Assembly: GCF_022698145.1 (NCBI RefSeq)
Contig: NZ_JALDAX010000012.1
Span: 186,001-250,000, forward strand
DNA length: 64,000 bases
Source: Streptomyces spinosisporus
Lineage (GTDB): Bacteria > Actinomycetota > Actinomycetes > Streptomycetales > Streptomycetaceae
Direction of reading: 5' to 3'
Shown here piece by piece: positions 33,286-44,559 of the stretch. The notes beneath the pieces were generated by a model. It was given only the letters and a program-made list of their open reading frames with translations, had not been told where the DNA came from and ran no database searches. A program made the translations under genes and the position numbers. The number at the start of each line of letters is the position of its first letter. Within the stretch, counting starts at the first letter, position 1.

Positions 33286-34050
33286 TCAGAACCGTCCGGC
33301 GCCCAGGTCCCGCGACACCGCGCGGGCGCAGTCCCGTACCGCGGCGATGAGTTCGGGCCGCACCTCGCCGTCCCGGCACACCCGCTCCACGGCACCGGTG
33401 ATGCCCACCGCGCCGACCGGCATGCGCCGCCGGTCGTGGATGGGCGCGGCGATGGAGGCGACGCCCTCCCAGGTCTCCTCGACGTCGGCCGCGTATCCAC
33501 GCGCGCGGGACATGTCGAGGATGTGCTCGAAGGCCTCCAGGTCGCACACGGTCCGGTCGGTGAAGGACTTGCGGTCGGCCTCCAGCGCCTCGCTGTGCGC
33601 GACCGGGTCGTAGGCGGACAGGACCTTGCCGAGGGCCGTGGAGTGCAGGGGCTGCATGGCCCCGATCTCCAGCACCTGGCGGCTGTCGTCGGGCCGGAAG
33701 ACGTGGTGCACGATCAGGACGCCGTGCTGGTGCAGGACGCCGAGATACACGCTCTCCCCGCTGGAGCGCGCCAGGTCGTCCGTCCACACCAGGGCGCGCG
33801 CCCGCAGCTCGTGGACGTCGAGATAGGTGGTGCCCAGACGCAGCAGTTCGGCGCCCAGCTGGTAGCGCCCGGAGGCCTCGTCCTGCTCGACGAAGCCCTC
33901 CTGCTGGAGGGTGCGCAGAATCCCGTGGGCGGTGCCCTTGGCGAGGCCCAGTGACGAGGCGATGTCCGACAGGCCGAGCCGTCGCTCGCCGCCCGCGAGC
34001 AGCCGCAGCATCGCGGCCGCCCGTTCGAGCGACTGGATGTTCCGTGCCAT
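33286..34050 (-). CDS. gylR: IclR-family regulator of the glycerol operon
   Basis: The 254-residue IclR-type regulator has an N-terminal winged helix (about 1-65: SLERAAAMLRLLAGGERRLG, then DIASSLGLAKGTAHGILRTL) and a C-terminal effector-binding domain (about 80-250) with LHSTALGKVLSAYDP and SIAAPIHDRRRMPVGAVG. Position next to glpFKD and overall sequence identify it as GylR, the glycerol-responsive repressor that in S. coelicolor controls its own gene and gylCABX. ATG 34050 (MARNIQSLERA) is the family start. A TTCGGCAATGTCGAA palindrome 55 bases upstream matches the one before glpF. Confidence 0.92.
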   Translation of the reverse strand: MARNIQSLERAAAMLRLLAGGERRLGLSDIASSLGLAKGTAHGILRTLQQEGFVEQDEASGRYQLGAELLRLGTTYLDVHELRARALVWTDDLARSSGESVYLGVLHQHGVLIVHHVFRPDDSRQVLEIGAMQPLHSTALGKVLSAYDPVAHSEALEADRKSFTDRTVCDLEAFEHILDMSRARGYAADVEETWEGVASIAAPIHDRRRMPVGAVGITGAVERVCRDGEVRPELIAAVRDCARAVSRDLGAGRF

Positions 34051-34104
34051 CGCCGTGCTGCCTCCGTCCCCTTCGACCGTCGACGTGCGACGTCGCTGCC
34101 GCCG

Positions 34105-34119
34105 TTCGGCAATGTCGAA
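34105..34119. promoter_or_regulatory. candidate GylR autoregulatory operator
   Basis: TTCGGCAATGTCGAA is a palindrome with one mismatch around a central A. It matches the inverse of the site upstream of glpF, and a weaker half, GGTCGATGCCGACC, lies at 34127-34140. Confidence 0.65.
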
Positions 34120-34261
34120 CACTACCGGTCGATGCCGACCTCTCGCTAATGGTCGGCCGTCATCTGTCGCGATCTGTTGTGTCACAGGTATCCCGCAAGC
34201 GACCTGCCCGTCACCCTCGTCCGCCCCGTGGACGCCCCGGACATCCCCGGGCGGACCCGGT

Positions 34262-34346
34262 TACCCTGGCGTGGTGCGCCCGCCGCGGGAAGGCCTGCGG
34301 CAAGGGCGCAAAGCCGACAGCCGTCGCACTCAGAGGGAGCCCCTTC
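34262..34346 (+). ncRNA. structured metH leader (candidate regulatory RNA)
   Basis: TACCCT (34262-34267) is a likely -10, placing the transcript start near 34274. The leader of about 72 bases folds as GCGCCC (34276-34281) with GGGCGC (34304-34309), stacked on GCCGC (34282-34286) with GCGGC (34297-34301), around a ten-base loop GGGAAGGCCT. An alternative stem GTGCG (34274-34278) with CGCAC (34325-34329) would end just before the GAGGGAG ribosome site. I cannot match it with confidence to a known cobalamin, SAM or SAH riboswitch class. Confidence 0.4.
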
Positions 34347-37868
<3,522 letters not shown>

Positions 37869-37994
37869 GGACGGCGAGAAGGACCGCAAAAGCGCAGCTC
37901 ACAGCGGACCGGGGCGTACGTACGGTGTGCCCCGGCCCACACCGGATAAACCAGGCGCTTCGGCGGTGACAGTCGTACACTGGTCGGTCCACTG

Positions 37995-38025
37995 CAGGCC
38001 GGTTCCCCGCACGGGAACCGGCCTG
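37995..38025 (+). terminator. hairpin between metH and HAD gene
   Basis: CAGGCCGGTTCCC, loop CGCAC, complement GGGAACCGGCCTG: a 13-bp perfect stem. It may end metH transcription; alternatively it lies in the 5' leader of the HAD gene, since TACACT at 37976 could be that gene's -10. Confidence 0.6.
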
Positions 38026-38051
38026 ATCGTCCCTCAAGGAGGTGCGCCCGG

Positions 38052-38747
38052 ATGACCAGTACGGTCCCCGCGCTCGGAACCCGAACGGCCGAAGGCTCAG
38101 CCCTGCAGGCCGTGCTCCTCGACATGGACGGCACCCTGGTGGACACCGAGGGCTTCTGGTGGGACGTCGAGTGCGAGATCTTCGCCGGTCTCGGCCACAC
38201 CCTCGACGACTCCTGGCGCCATGTCGTGGTGGGCGGACCCATGGCCCGCAGCGCGGGGTTCCTGATCGAGGCCACCGGCGCCGACATCACGCTCGCCGAG
38301 CTCTCGGTCCTGCTCAACCAGGGCTTCGAGAGCCGCATCGCCCGCGCCCTGCCGCTGATGCCGGGTGCCGCCAGACTGCTCGCCGAGCTGTCCGAGTACG
38401 AGATCCCCACGGCCCTGGTCTCCGCCTCGCACCGGCGCATCATCGACCGGGTGCTCACCTCGCTCGGCCCCCAGCACTTCGCCCTCTCGGTGGCCGGCGA
38501 CGAGGTGCCCCGCACCAAGCCGCACCCCGACCCGTATCTGGCCGCGGCCGCCGGCCTCGGCGTGGATCCGGCCCGGTGCGCGGTCGTCGAGGACACCGCG
38601 ACCGGGGTCGCGGCGGCCGAGGCCGCGGGCTGCCATGTGGTCGTGGTGCCCTCGGTGGCCCCCATCGCACCCGCCGCCCGGCGCACCGTCGTCACCTCGC
38701 TCGAAGAGGTCGACCTGACATTTCTGCGCGGGCTGATCGCTGTCTGA
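38052..38747 (+). CDS. HAD family hydrolase (phosphatase)
   Basis: The 231-residue protein is a HAD subfamily IA phosphatase or phosphoglucomutase-like enzyme. Motif I is LLDMDGTLVDTE (the nucleophile Asp is the first D), motif II is the serine in ALVSASHRR, motif III the lysine in RTKPHPDPYL and motif IV the acids in CAVVEDTATG. A helical cap lies between motif I and motif II. The strong ribosome site CAAGGAGG precedes ATG 38052. Substrate unknown; the family acts on sugar phosphates, phosphoglycolate or nucleotides. It follows metH in the same direction but with a hairpin between. Confidence 0.88.
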   Translation: MTSTVPALGTRTAEGSALQAVLLDMDGTLVDTEGFWWDVECEIFAGLGHTLDDSWRHVVVGGPMARSAGFLIEATGADITLAELSVLLNQGFESRIARALPLMPGAARLLAELSEYEIPTALVSASHRRIIDRVLTSLGPQHFALSVAGDEVPRTKPHPDPYLAAAAGLGVDPARCAVVEDTATGVAAAEAAGCHVVVVPSVAPIAPAARRTVVTSLEEVDLTFLRGLIAV

Positions 38748-39200
38748 TCGCCGTCCGATGACAGAAATGCGCTGAACGTTCACGCAGTGTGCGGTAGTGA
38801 TAGGACAGGAATTCCCACTGCCGGTGTGCGAGGGAATTCGAATCAGGACGAGCGGCCGAATTCCGGTGCCGATCCGGGTCGTTGAGAATGTGACGTTCCC
38901 CACGTTTACGGCCCTCGACAGGGTGGGCGGCATGTGCAGCCCGCCCGTTTTCACCGTGCCCCGGCGTGCCTTTGTGTCCCGATTGATGGGAACCTGCACG
39001 AAACCTTCCCATCGTGGGTTTCCGGTCCGTCCGCACCCGATTCCGCTGCGTGATGGGGGCTCAACTCCGGTGGCTGCCAACCCTCGTGCCGGTGCCGACT
39101 AATCTCATCGCGAGGACCATCGCCCCTACCCCCGTGATCCGCTGCGACACCCCTGCATGCCGGGTACACGGACCTGAACAGCTTCTGGAGAAACTCGAGC
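38748..39200. other. 453-base intergenic region before the solute-binding proteins
   Basis: I see no gene here. It has lower GC than its surroundings, several short EcoRI-like palindromes (GGAATTCC type at 38810-38835), and an 8-bp inverted repeat GATGGGAA-N13-TTCCCATC at 38985-39013. It probably holds the promoter and operators of the lipoprotein genes. Confidence 0.55.
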
Positions 39201-40805
39201 ATGAACCGCAAGACTTTGGTGCTGCCTGCCGTGGTCGGCCTGCTCGCGCCCGTGCTCGCCGCTTGTGGTGGTTCCGACAGTGGCAGCAGCGGTGGGGACG
39301 CGATCGTCGTCGGTACGACGGACCAGTTCACCGCCACCAAGGCCGCCCCTGCGCCGCTCGACCCGGCGTACGCGTACGACGTGGGCACCTGGAACATCCT
39401 GCGCCAGACCGTGCAGACCCTGATGATCCAGCCGCGCGGCGAGGGCGACCCCGTGCCCGAGGCCGCCGAGAGCTGCGGCTTCACCGACTCCGGCAACGAG
39501 CGCTACGCCTGCAGGCTGCGGGAGGGCCTGAAGTTCGCCAACGGCGACGCCATCACCGCGCAGGACGTCAAGTACTCCATCGACCGCGTGCGCACCATCA
39601 ACGCCGAGGGCGGCCCGGTCGGCCTGCTCTCCACCATCGACACGGTCGAGGCCAAGGGCGACCGCGACGTGATCTTCCACCTGAAGACCGCCGACGCCAC
39701 CTTCCCGTACAAGCTGTCGACCCCGGTCGCCGGCATCGTCAACCCCGACGACTACGAGAAGAACAAGCTGCGCGACGGCTTCGACGTCGACGGCTCCGGT
39801 CCGTACACCCTCTCCAGCGAGGTCAAGGACGACGCGCTCGTGAAGGCCACGTTCACCAAGAACCCCAACTACAAGGGGACGCTCAAGGTGAACAACTCCA
39901 AGGCGGAGATGGTCTCCTTCGCGGACGCCGACGCGATGGGCAAGGCGCTCGACAAGGGTGACATCGACGTCATGACCCGCAGCATGTCGCCGGAGCAGAT
40001 CCAGAAGCTCTCCAACGACTCGGACACCAGCGTCGACCTCGTCGAGATGGCCGGCCTCGAGATCCGCTACCTCGCCTTCAACACCAACGCCCCGAGCGTG
40101 AAGACGAAGGCCGTCCGCCAGGCGATGGCCCAGCTGATCAACCGCGGCGAGCTCGTCTCCAAGGTCTACGGCACCCAGGCCGAGCCGCTGTTCTCGCTGG
40201 TCCCGGCGAGCATCACCGGCCACTCCAACTCGTTCTTCAACAAGTACGGCGACCCGAGCACCACCAAGGCCAAGGCCACGCTGGAAGCCGCCAACATCAC
40301 CACTCCGGTGAAGCTGACGCTGCACTACACGACCGACCACTACGGCTCGGCCACCAAGAAGGAATTCCAGATCCTTCAGAAGCAGCTCAACAGCAGCGGC
40401 CTGTTCGACGTCAGCATCCAGGGCTCGCTCTGGAAGGACTACATCCCGGCCGAGCGCAAGGGCGACTACGACGTCTGGGGCATGGGCTGGTTCCCCGACT
40501 TCCCCGACGCCGACAACTACCTGGCGCCGTTCCTCGACAAGGACAACTTCCTCAAGCTGCCGTACCACAACAACAAGATCATCAACGACCTCATCCCGGC
40601 GTCCCGCCGTGAGGCCGACCGCATCGCCGCATCCCCCGACCTGACGCAGATCCAGGACGACGTCGCCAGTGACGTGCCGATCCTGCCGCTGTGGCAGGGC
40701 AAGCAGTACGTGGCCGCCCGCGACGACGTCACGGGCACCGCGTACGCTCTCAACTCCTCCTCGACTCTTCAGTTGTGGGAGCTCAGCCGTGGAGTGAGCG
40801 GCTGA
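39201..40805 (+). CDS. family 5 extracellular solute-binding lipoprotein (peptide/nickel type), copy 1
   Basis: The 534-residue protein has a lipoprotein signal peptide with lipobox LAAC (C22 lipidated), then a Gly/Ser spacer and a DppA/OppA-type binding domain. Family blocks include TLMIQPRGEGDPVPEAAESC, YACRLREGLKFANGDAITAQ then DVKYSIDR, VRQAMAQLINRGELV and GWFPDFPDADNYLAPFL. It should bind an oligopeptide or similar ligand outside the membrane for an ABC importer, but no permease or ATPase genes are adjacent. It is a paralogue of the next gene, with a hairpin between them. Confidence 0.92.
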   Translation: MNRKTLVLPAVVGLLAPVLAACGGSDSGSSGGDAIVVGTTDQFTATKAAPAPLDPAYAYDVGTWNILRQTVQTLMIQPRGEGDPVPEAAESCGFTDSGNERYACRLREGLKFANGDAITAQDVKYSIDRVRTINAEGGPVGLLSTIDTVEAKGDRDVIFHLKTADATFPYKLSTPVAGIVNPDDYEKNKLRDGFDVDGSGPYTLSSEVKDDALVKATFTKNPNYKGTLKVNNSKAEMVSFADADAMGKALDKGDIDVMTRSMSPEQIQKLSNDSDTSVDLVEMAGLEIRYLAFNTNAPSVKTKAVRQAMAQLINRGELVSKVYGTQAEPLFSLVPASITGHSNSFFNKYGDPSTTKAKATLEAANITTPVKLTLHYTTDHYGSATKKEFQILQKQLNSSGLFDVSIQGSLWKDYIPAERKGDYDVWGMGWFPDFPDADNYLAPFLDKDNFLKLPYHNNKIINDLIPASRREADRIAASPDLTQIQDDVASDVPILPLWQGKQYVAARDDVTGTAYALNSSSTLQLWELSRGVSG

Positions 40806-40809
40806 CAAG

Positions 40810-40843
40810 ATCCCCGGGGCCCCAGGGACGGCGGCCCCGGGAT
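40810..40843 (+). terminator. hairpin between the two binding-protein genes
   Basis: ATCCCCGGGGCC pairs with GGCCCCGGGAT with one bulged C. It starts four bases after the first gene's stop codon and could attenuate transcription into the second copy. Confidence 0.55.
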
Positions 40844-40872
40844 TCCTGATACCGACGAGAAGGCAATGTGCC

Positions 40873-42453
40873 GTGAAGATGCGCAACCAGTGGCCGGTCC
40901 TGCCCGTAGTGGCAGGGCTGGCCTCCGGGCTTTTGACGGGCTGTGGAGCCGACAGCGGCGATTCCGGAGGAACCGGATCCTCCGTCGTCATGGGAATGTC
41001 GGACGACGTCCTGGCCACCGACCCCGCCTCCGGATACGACCCGGGGTCCTGGCTGCTGTTCAACAACGTCTTCCAGTCCCTGCTCAGCTTTCCCAACGGC
41101 GGGACCGAGCCCGAGCCGGAGGCGGCCGAGTCGTGCGGCTTCAGCGACACCTCGGCCAAGGTCTACAAGTGCACGCTCAAGGACGGCCTGCACTTCAGCA
41201 ACGGTGACAAGCTCACCTCGGAGGACGTCAAGTTCTCCTTCGACCGCATGCTGAAGATCAACGACGCCGCCGGTCCGGCGATCATGTTCCCCATGCTGGA
41301 CAAGGTGGAGACGCCGGACGAGAAGACCGTCGTCTTCCGGCTGAAGGTCCCCGACGCCACCTTCCCCAGCAAGATCGCCTCCGGTGCGGGCTCGATCGTC
41401 GACCACACCCAGTACGACGGCGACAAGCTGCGCAAGGACGGCAAGGCGGTCGGCTCCGGCCCGTACAAGCTGGACTCCTTCGACAAGAAGGAGGCCGTCT
41501 TCTCGGTCAACAAGAGCTACAAGGGCACCGCCAAGGTCAAGAACTCCGGCGTGACGCTGAAGTTCTTCCACGGCGACCAGAACGCCCTGAAGAAGGCGCT
41601 CCAGGACGACAAGGTCGACATCGCCTACCGCGGTCTGACCGCGGGCGCCATCGCCGACCTGCAGAACGCCAACAACAACTCCAAGGTCGAGGTCGTCGAG
41701 GGCAGCAGCGCCGAGGTCCAGCACCTGGTCTTCAACATGAAGGACCCGGTCGCCGGAAAGCTCGGCGTCCGCAAGGCGATCGCCTATCTGATCGACCGCG
41801 ACGCTCTGATCAAGGACGTCTACGAGGGCACGGCCACCCCGCTGTACTCGATCATCCCGGCGGGCATCGGCGGCCACAACACCGCCTTCTTCGACACCTA
41901 CGGCGCCAGCCCCTCCCCGGCCAAGGCCGCCGCCGCGCTCAAGGCCGACGGCATCACCGGCAAGGTGAAGCTGACCCTGTGGTCCACCCCGTCCCGCTAC
42001 GGCCCGGCCACCGACGAGGAACTGAAGGCGATCGCCAAGCAGCTCAACGCCAGCGGTCTGTTCGACGCCGACGTGAAGTCCGTGGCCTTCGACCAGTACG
42101 AGAAGGACATCGCCGCGGGCAAGTACGGCGTGTACGTGAAGGGCTGGGTGCCGGACTACCCGGACGCCGACAACTTCACGGCCCCGTTCTTCGGCAAGGG
42201 CAACGTGCTGAGCAACAACTACAGCAACAGCACCATCACCGGCACGCTCATCCCGCGCACCGCCGCCCAGAGCGACCGCGCCGCGACCGACAACGACTAC
42301 GACCGGCTGCAGGACATCGTCGCCGACCAGCTGCCGGTCCTGCCGGTCTGGCAGGCCAAGCAGTACGCGGTGACCCGCGAGAACGTCTACGGCCTCGAAT
42401 ACTGCCTGGACGCCTCGACGGTGTTCCGCTTCTGGGAGCTCAGCAAGGACTGA
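40873..42453 (+). CDS. family 5 extracellular solute-binding lipoprotein, copy 2
   Basis: This is a 526-residue paralogue of the preceding gene with the same plan: signal peptide with lipobox LTGC (C24), Gly/Ser/Asp linker, and binding domain with AESCGFSDTSAKVYKCTLKD, GLHFSNGDKLTSEDVKFSFD, VRKAIAYLIDRDALI and GWVPDYPDADNFTAPFFGKG. It starts at GTG 40873 after GAGAAGGCAATGTGCC. The ligand is probably a peptide. Lacking local transporter genes, both copies may serve a permease encoded elsewhere. A long terminator follows. Confidence 0.92.
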   Translation: MKMRNQWPVLPVVAGLASGLLTGCGADSGDSGGTGSSVVMGMSDDVLATDPASGYDPGSWLLFNNVFQSLLSFPNGGTEPEPEAAESCGFSDTSAKVYKCTLKDGLHFSNGDKLTSEDVKFSFDRMLKINDAAGPAIMFPMLDKVETPDEKTVVFRLKVPDATFPSKIASGAGSIVDHTQYDGDKLRKDGKAVGSGPYKLDSFDKKEAVFSVNKSYKGTAKVKNSGVTLKFFHGDQNALKKALQDDKVDIAYRGLTAGAIADLQNANNNSKVEVVEGSSAEVQHLVFNMKDPVAGKLGVRKAIAYLIDRDALIKDVYEGTATPLYSIIPAGIGGHNTAFFDTYGASPSPAKAAAALKADGITGKVKLTLWSTPSRYGPATDEELKAIAKQLNASGLFDADVKSVAFDQYEKDIAAGKYGVYVKGWVPDYPDADNFTAPFFGKGNVLSNNYSNSTITGTLIPRTAAQSDRAATDNDYDRLQDIVADQLPVLPVWQAKQYAVTRENVYGLEYCLDASTVFRFWELSKD

Positions 42454-42465
42454 GCGGCCCTACGC

Positions 42466-42508
42466 ACGGAAGAAGGGCGCCCCCTCGCGGGGGACGCCCT
42501 TCTTCCGT
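42466..42508. terminator. long terminator between converging genes
   Basis: ACGGAAGAAGGGCG (42466-42479) pairs with CGCCCTTCTTCCGT (42495-42508), with an inner CCCCC/GGGGG stem around TCGC. It can terminate both the binding-protein gene and the leftward response regulator. Confidence 0.85.
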
Positions 42509-42523
42509 CACTGCCACGAGGGC

Positions 42524-43195
42524 TCACTGCGCGCCGGGACGCACCAGCCCGCTCTCGTACGCGTACACCGCGGCCTGCACGCGGTCGCGTAGCCCCAGCT
42601 TGGTCAGCACATGGCCGACGTGCGTCTTCACCGTGGTCTCGCTGACGAAGAGATCGGCCGCGATCTCGGCGTTGGACAGCCCGCGGGCCACCAGCTTCAG
42701 CACCTCCACCTCGCGGTCGGTGAGGGTGTGCAGCGTGTCGGGGACCGGCTCGTCACCCGAGGGCAGATGCGTGGCGTACTTGTCGAGCAGCCGCCGGGTG
42801 ATGCTCGGCGCGAGCATGGCCTCGCCGCCGGCCACCACACGGATCGCCTGCACCAGCTCGTTGGCCGGCGCGTCCTTGAGGAGAAAGCCGCTGGCGCCCG
42901 CGCGCAGCGCCTCCACCACGTACTCGTCGAGGTCGAAGGTGGTCAGCACGAGCACCTTGGCCGGGCCGTCCCGCCCGGGCCCGGTGATCTGCCGGGTCGC
43001 CTCCACCCCGTCCATGCGGGGCATACGGATGTCCATCAGGACCACGTCGGGCTGCAGAGCCCGCACCTGGTCGAGAGCCTGGAGGCCGTCTCCGGCCTCG
43101 CCGACGACCGCGATGTCCTGCTCGGCCTCCAGGATCATCCGGAAGCCGGTACGCAGCAGCGGCTGGTCGTCGACCAGTAGGACGCGGATGGCCAC
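42524..43195 (-). CDS. NarL/FixJ-type response regulator, orphan
   Basis: The 223-residue protein has an N-terminal receiver (about 1-120) with the acidic pocket D9/D10, phosphoacceptor D55 in VVLMDIRMP, T in VLTTFD and K in FLLKDAP. A C-terminal LuxR helix-turn-helix (about 155-220) follows with LTDREVEVLKLVARGLSNAE and TVKTHVGHVLTKLGLRDR. The start is GTG 43195. No histidine kinase gene adjoins it, so its partner is elsewhere. Targets unknown. It is transcribed leftward just after the RecB-type gene, 14 bases from that stop, and the two may be co-transcribed. Confidence 0.93.
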   Translation of the reverse strand: MAIRVLLVDDQPLLRTGFRMILEAEQDIAVVGEAGDGLQALDQVRALQPDVVLMDIRMPRMDGVEATRQITGPGRDGPAKVLVLTTFDLDEYVVEALRAGASGFLLKDAPANELVQAIRVVAGGEAMLAPSITRRLLDKYATHLPSGDEPVPDTLHTLTDREVEVLKLVARGLSNAEIAADLFVSETTVKTHVGHVLTKLGLRDRVQAAVYAYESGLVRPGAQ

Positions 43196-43209
43196 GTAAG
43201 TCTCCTTCG

Positions 43210-44385
43210 CTAGTCCGGCCCCATTCTGCCCTGCGTGCGGTCACCGGACTCGGCCGCCCTCACGGGCAGCGGATACGGCGGGGGAGTGCCGCCGAATTCC
43301 GGGCAGTGCGCCTGGTGGTCGCACCAGCCGCACAGCTTGGTGGGGCGCGGGCGCCAGTCCCCGGACTCCGTCGCCTGCCGGATCGCGTCCCACAGCGCGA
43401 GCAGCTTGCGCTCGACGCGCTCCAGGTCGGCGAGGACGGGGTCGTACGTCAGGACGTCGCCGCTGCCGAGGTACACCAGCTGCAGCCGCCGCGGGACGAC
43501 GTGCTTCAGCCGCCACACCACCAGGGCGTAGAACTTCATCTGGAACAGCGCGCCCTCCGCGTACTCCGGGCGGGGCGCCTTGCCCGTCTTGTAGTCGACG
43601 ATCCGGACCTCGCCCGTGGGTGCCACGTCGACCCGGTCGATGATGCCGCGCAGCGTGAGCCCCGAGTCCAGCTCGGCCTCGACCCACAACTCGCGCTCGG
43701 CGGGCTCCAGCCGGGTCGGATCCTCCAGCGTGAACCAGCGCTCGACGAGCTGCTCCGCCTCGCCCAGCCAGCGGGCCAGCCGCTCGCCCTCGGGGTCGTC
43801 CGCGAAGAGCTCCAGGACCTCCGGCCTGCTCTCCCGCAGCCGGTCCCACTGCGCGGGGATCAGGGACTTGGCCCGCGGCGCGGTCCGCTCCGCCGCCGGC
43901 GCGTCGAAGAGCCGCTCCAGCACGGCGTGCACCAGCGTGCCTCGGGTCGCCGCCTCGCTCGGCTTCTCGGGCAGCCGGTCGATCACACGGAAGCGGTACA
44001 GCAGCGGGCACTGCATGAAGTCGCTCGCGCGCGAGGGAGACAGGCTTGCGGGCACTATGGCCACCGGCGCGCCGCCGCCCACCACCCCGGCCGCACCCCC
44101 GGCCACCGCCCGCACGCCCGCAACGCCCTCCGCCGCCACCACCGGCTCGACCGGCGCGACGGGGGCGCCGGTCGCCGTCGGCTGGACTGGCGTGACGGGT
44201 TCGGCGGTCGCCGTCGGCTGGACCGGCATGACCGGCTCCACGGTCGTCACCGGCTCGACCGCCGTCACCGGCTCGCCGGTCGTCACGGCCTCCGTCGTAG
44301 TCGCCGGATCCACAGATACCGGCGAATCCCCCTGTGCCGCACCGCTGCCGCCGGCCTCGGCCGCACCCTCCGCGCTCGTCTCCAT
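43210..44385 (-). CDS. RecB-type PD-(D/E)XK nuclease with Fe-S cluster
   Basis: The 391-residue protein has a Val/Pro/Thr-rich N-terminal tail of about 110 residues containing degenerate EPVTPVQPTAT-type repeats (36-83), then a Cas4/AddB-like nuclease. Nuclease motifs are LSPSRASDFMQCPLLYRF with the first cluster cysteine, TRGTLVHAVLERLF, GIIDRVDV and the catalytic VRIVDYKTGK. Three more cysteines in KLCGWCDHQAHCPEF complete a 4Fe-4S site. It is probably a single-strand exonuclease in DNA repair, annotated in relatives as RecB family exonuclease; there is no helicase domain. ATG 44385 was chosen (METSAEGAAEAGG) over a longer frame that overlaps the promoter of the divergent protease gene. Confidence 0.88.
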   Translation of the reverse strand: METSAEGAAEAGGSGAAQGDSPVSVDPATTTEAVTTGEPVTAVEPVTTVEPVMPVQPTATAEPVTPVQPTATGAPVAPVEPVVAAEGVAGVRAVAGGAAGVVGGGAPVAIVPASLSPSRASDFMQCPLLYRFRVIDRLPEKPSEAATRGTLVHAVLERLFDAPAAERTAPRAKSLIPAQWDRLRESRPEVLELFADDPEGERLARWLGEAEQLVERWFTLEDPTRLEPAERELWVEAELDSGLTLRGIIDRVDVAPTGEVRIVDYKTGKAPRPEYAEGALFQMKFYALVVWRLKHVVPRRLQLVYLGSGDVLTYDPVLADLERVERKLLALWDAIRQATESGDWRPRPTKLCGWCDHQAHCPEFGGTPPPYPLPVRAAESGDRTQGRMGPD

Positions 44386-44559
44386 GTCCCAGACCTTACG
44401 GCCCGCCACTGACAGTGACCCAGCCACGGTCGTGACGGGCGCGACGCCCGGGAAAACTGAGGGGGTGCCGGGGCGGAACACGCCGCGACGGCCGCATACC
44501 ATCGACCCCAGACCCTTCCGCCCGGCAGGCGCGGAAGACGCTTCGAACGAGGGGACATC

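Noticed and set aside
34262..34346. metH leader as a classical cobalamin riboswitch.
   Set aside because: It is too short and lacks a recognisable B12 box; only a GGGAA and a GCC-GACA resemblance exist, so I list it as an unclassified structured leader.
33951..34346. N-terminal extension of metH reading in frame from inside gylR.
   Set aside because: It overlaps gylR and its operators on the opposite strand; the family start and GAGGGAG ribosome site are at 34347.
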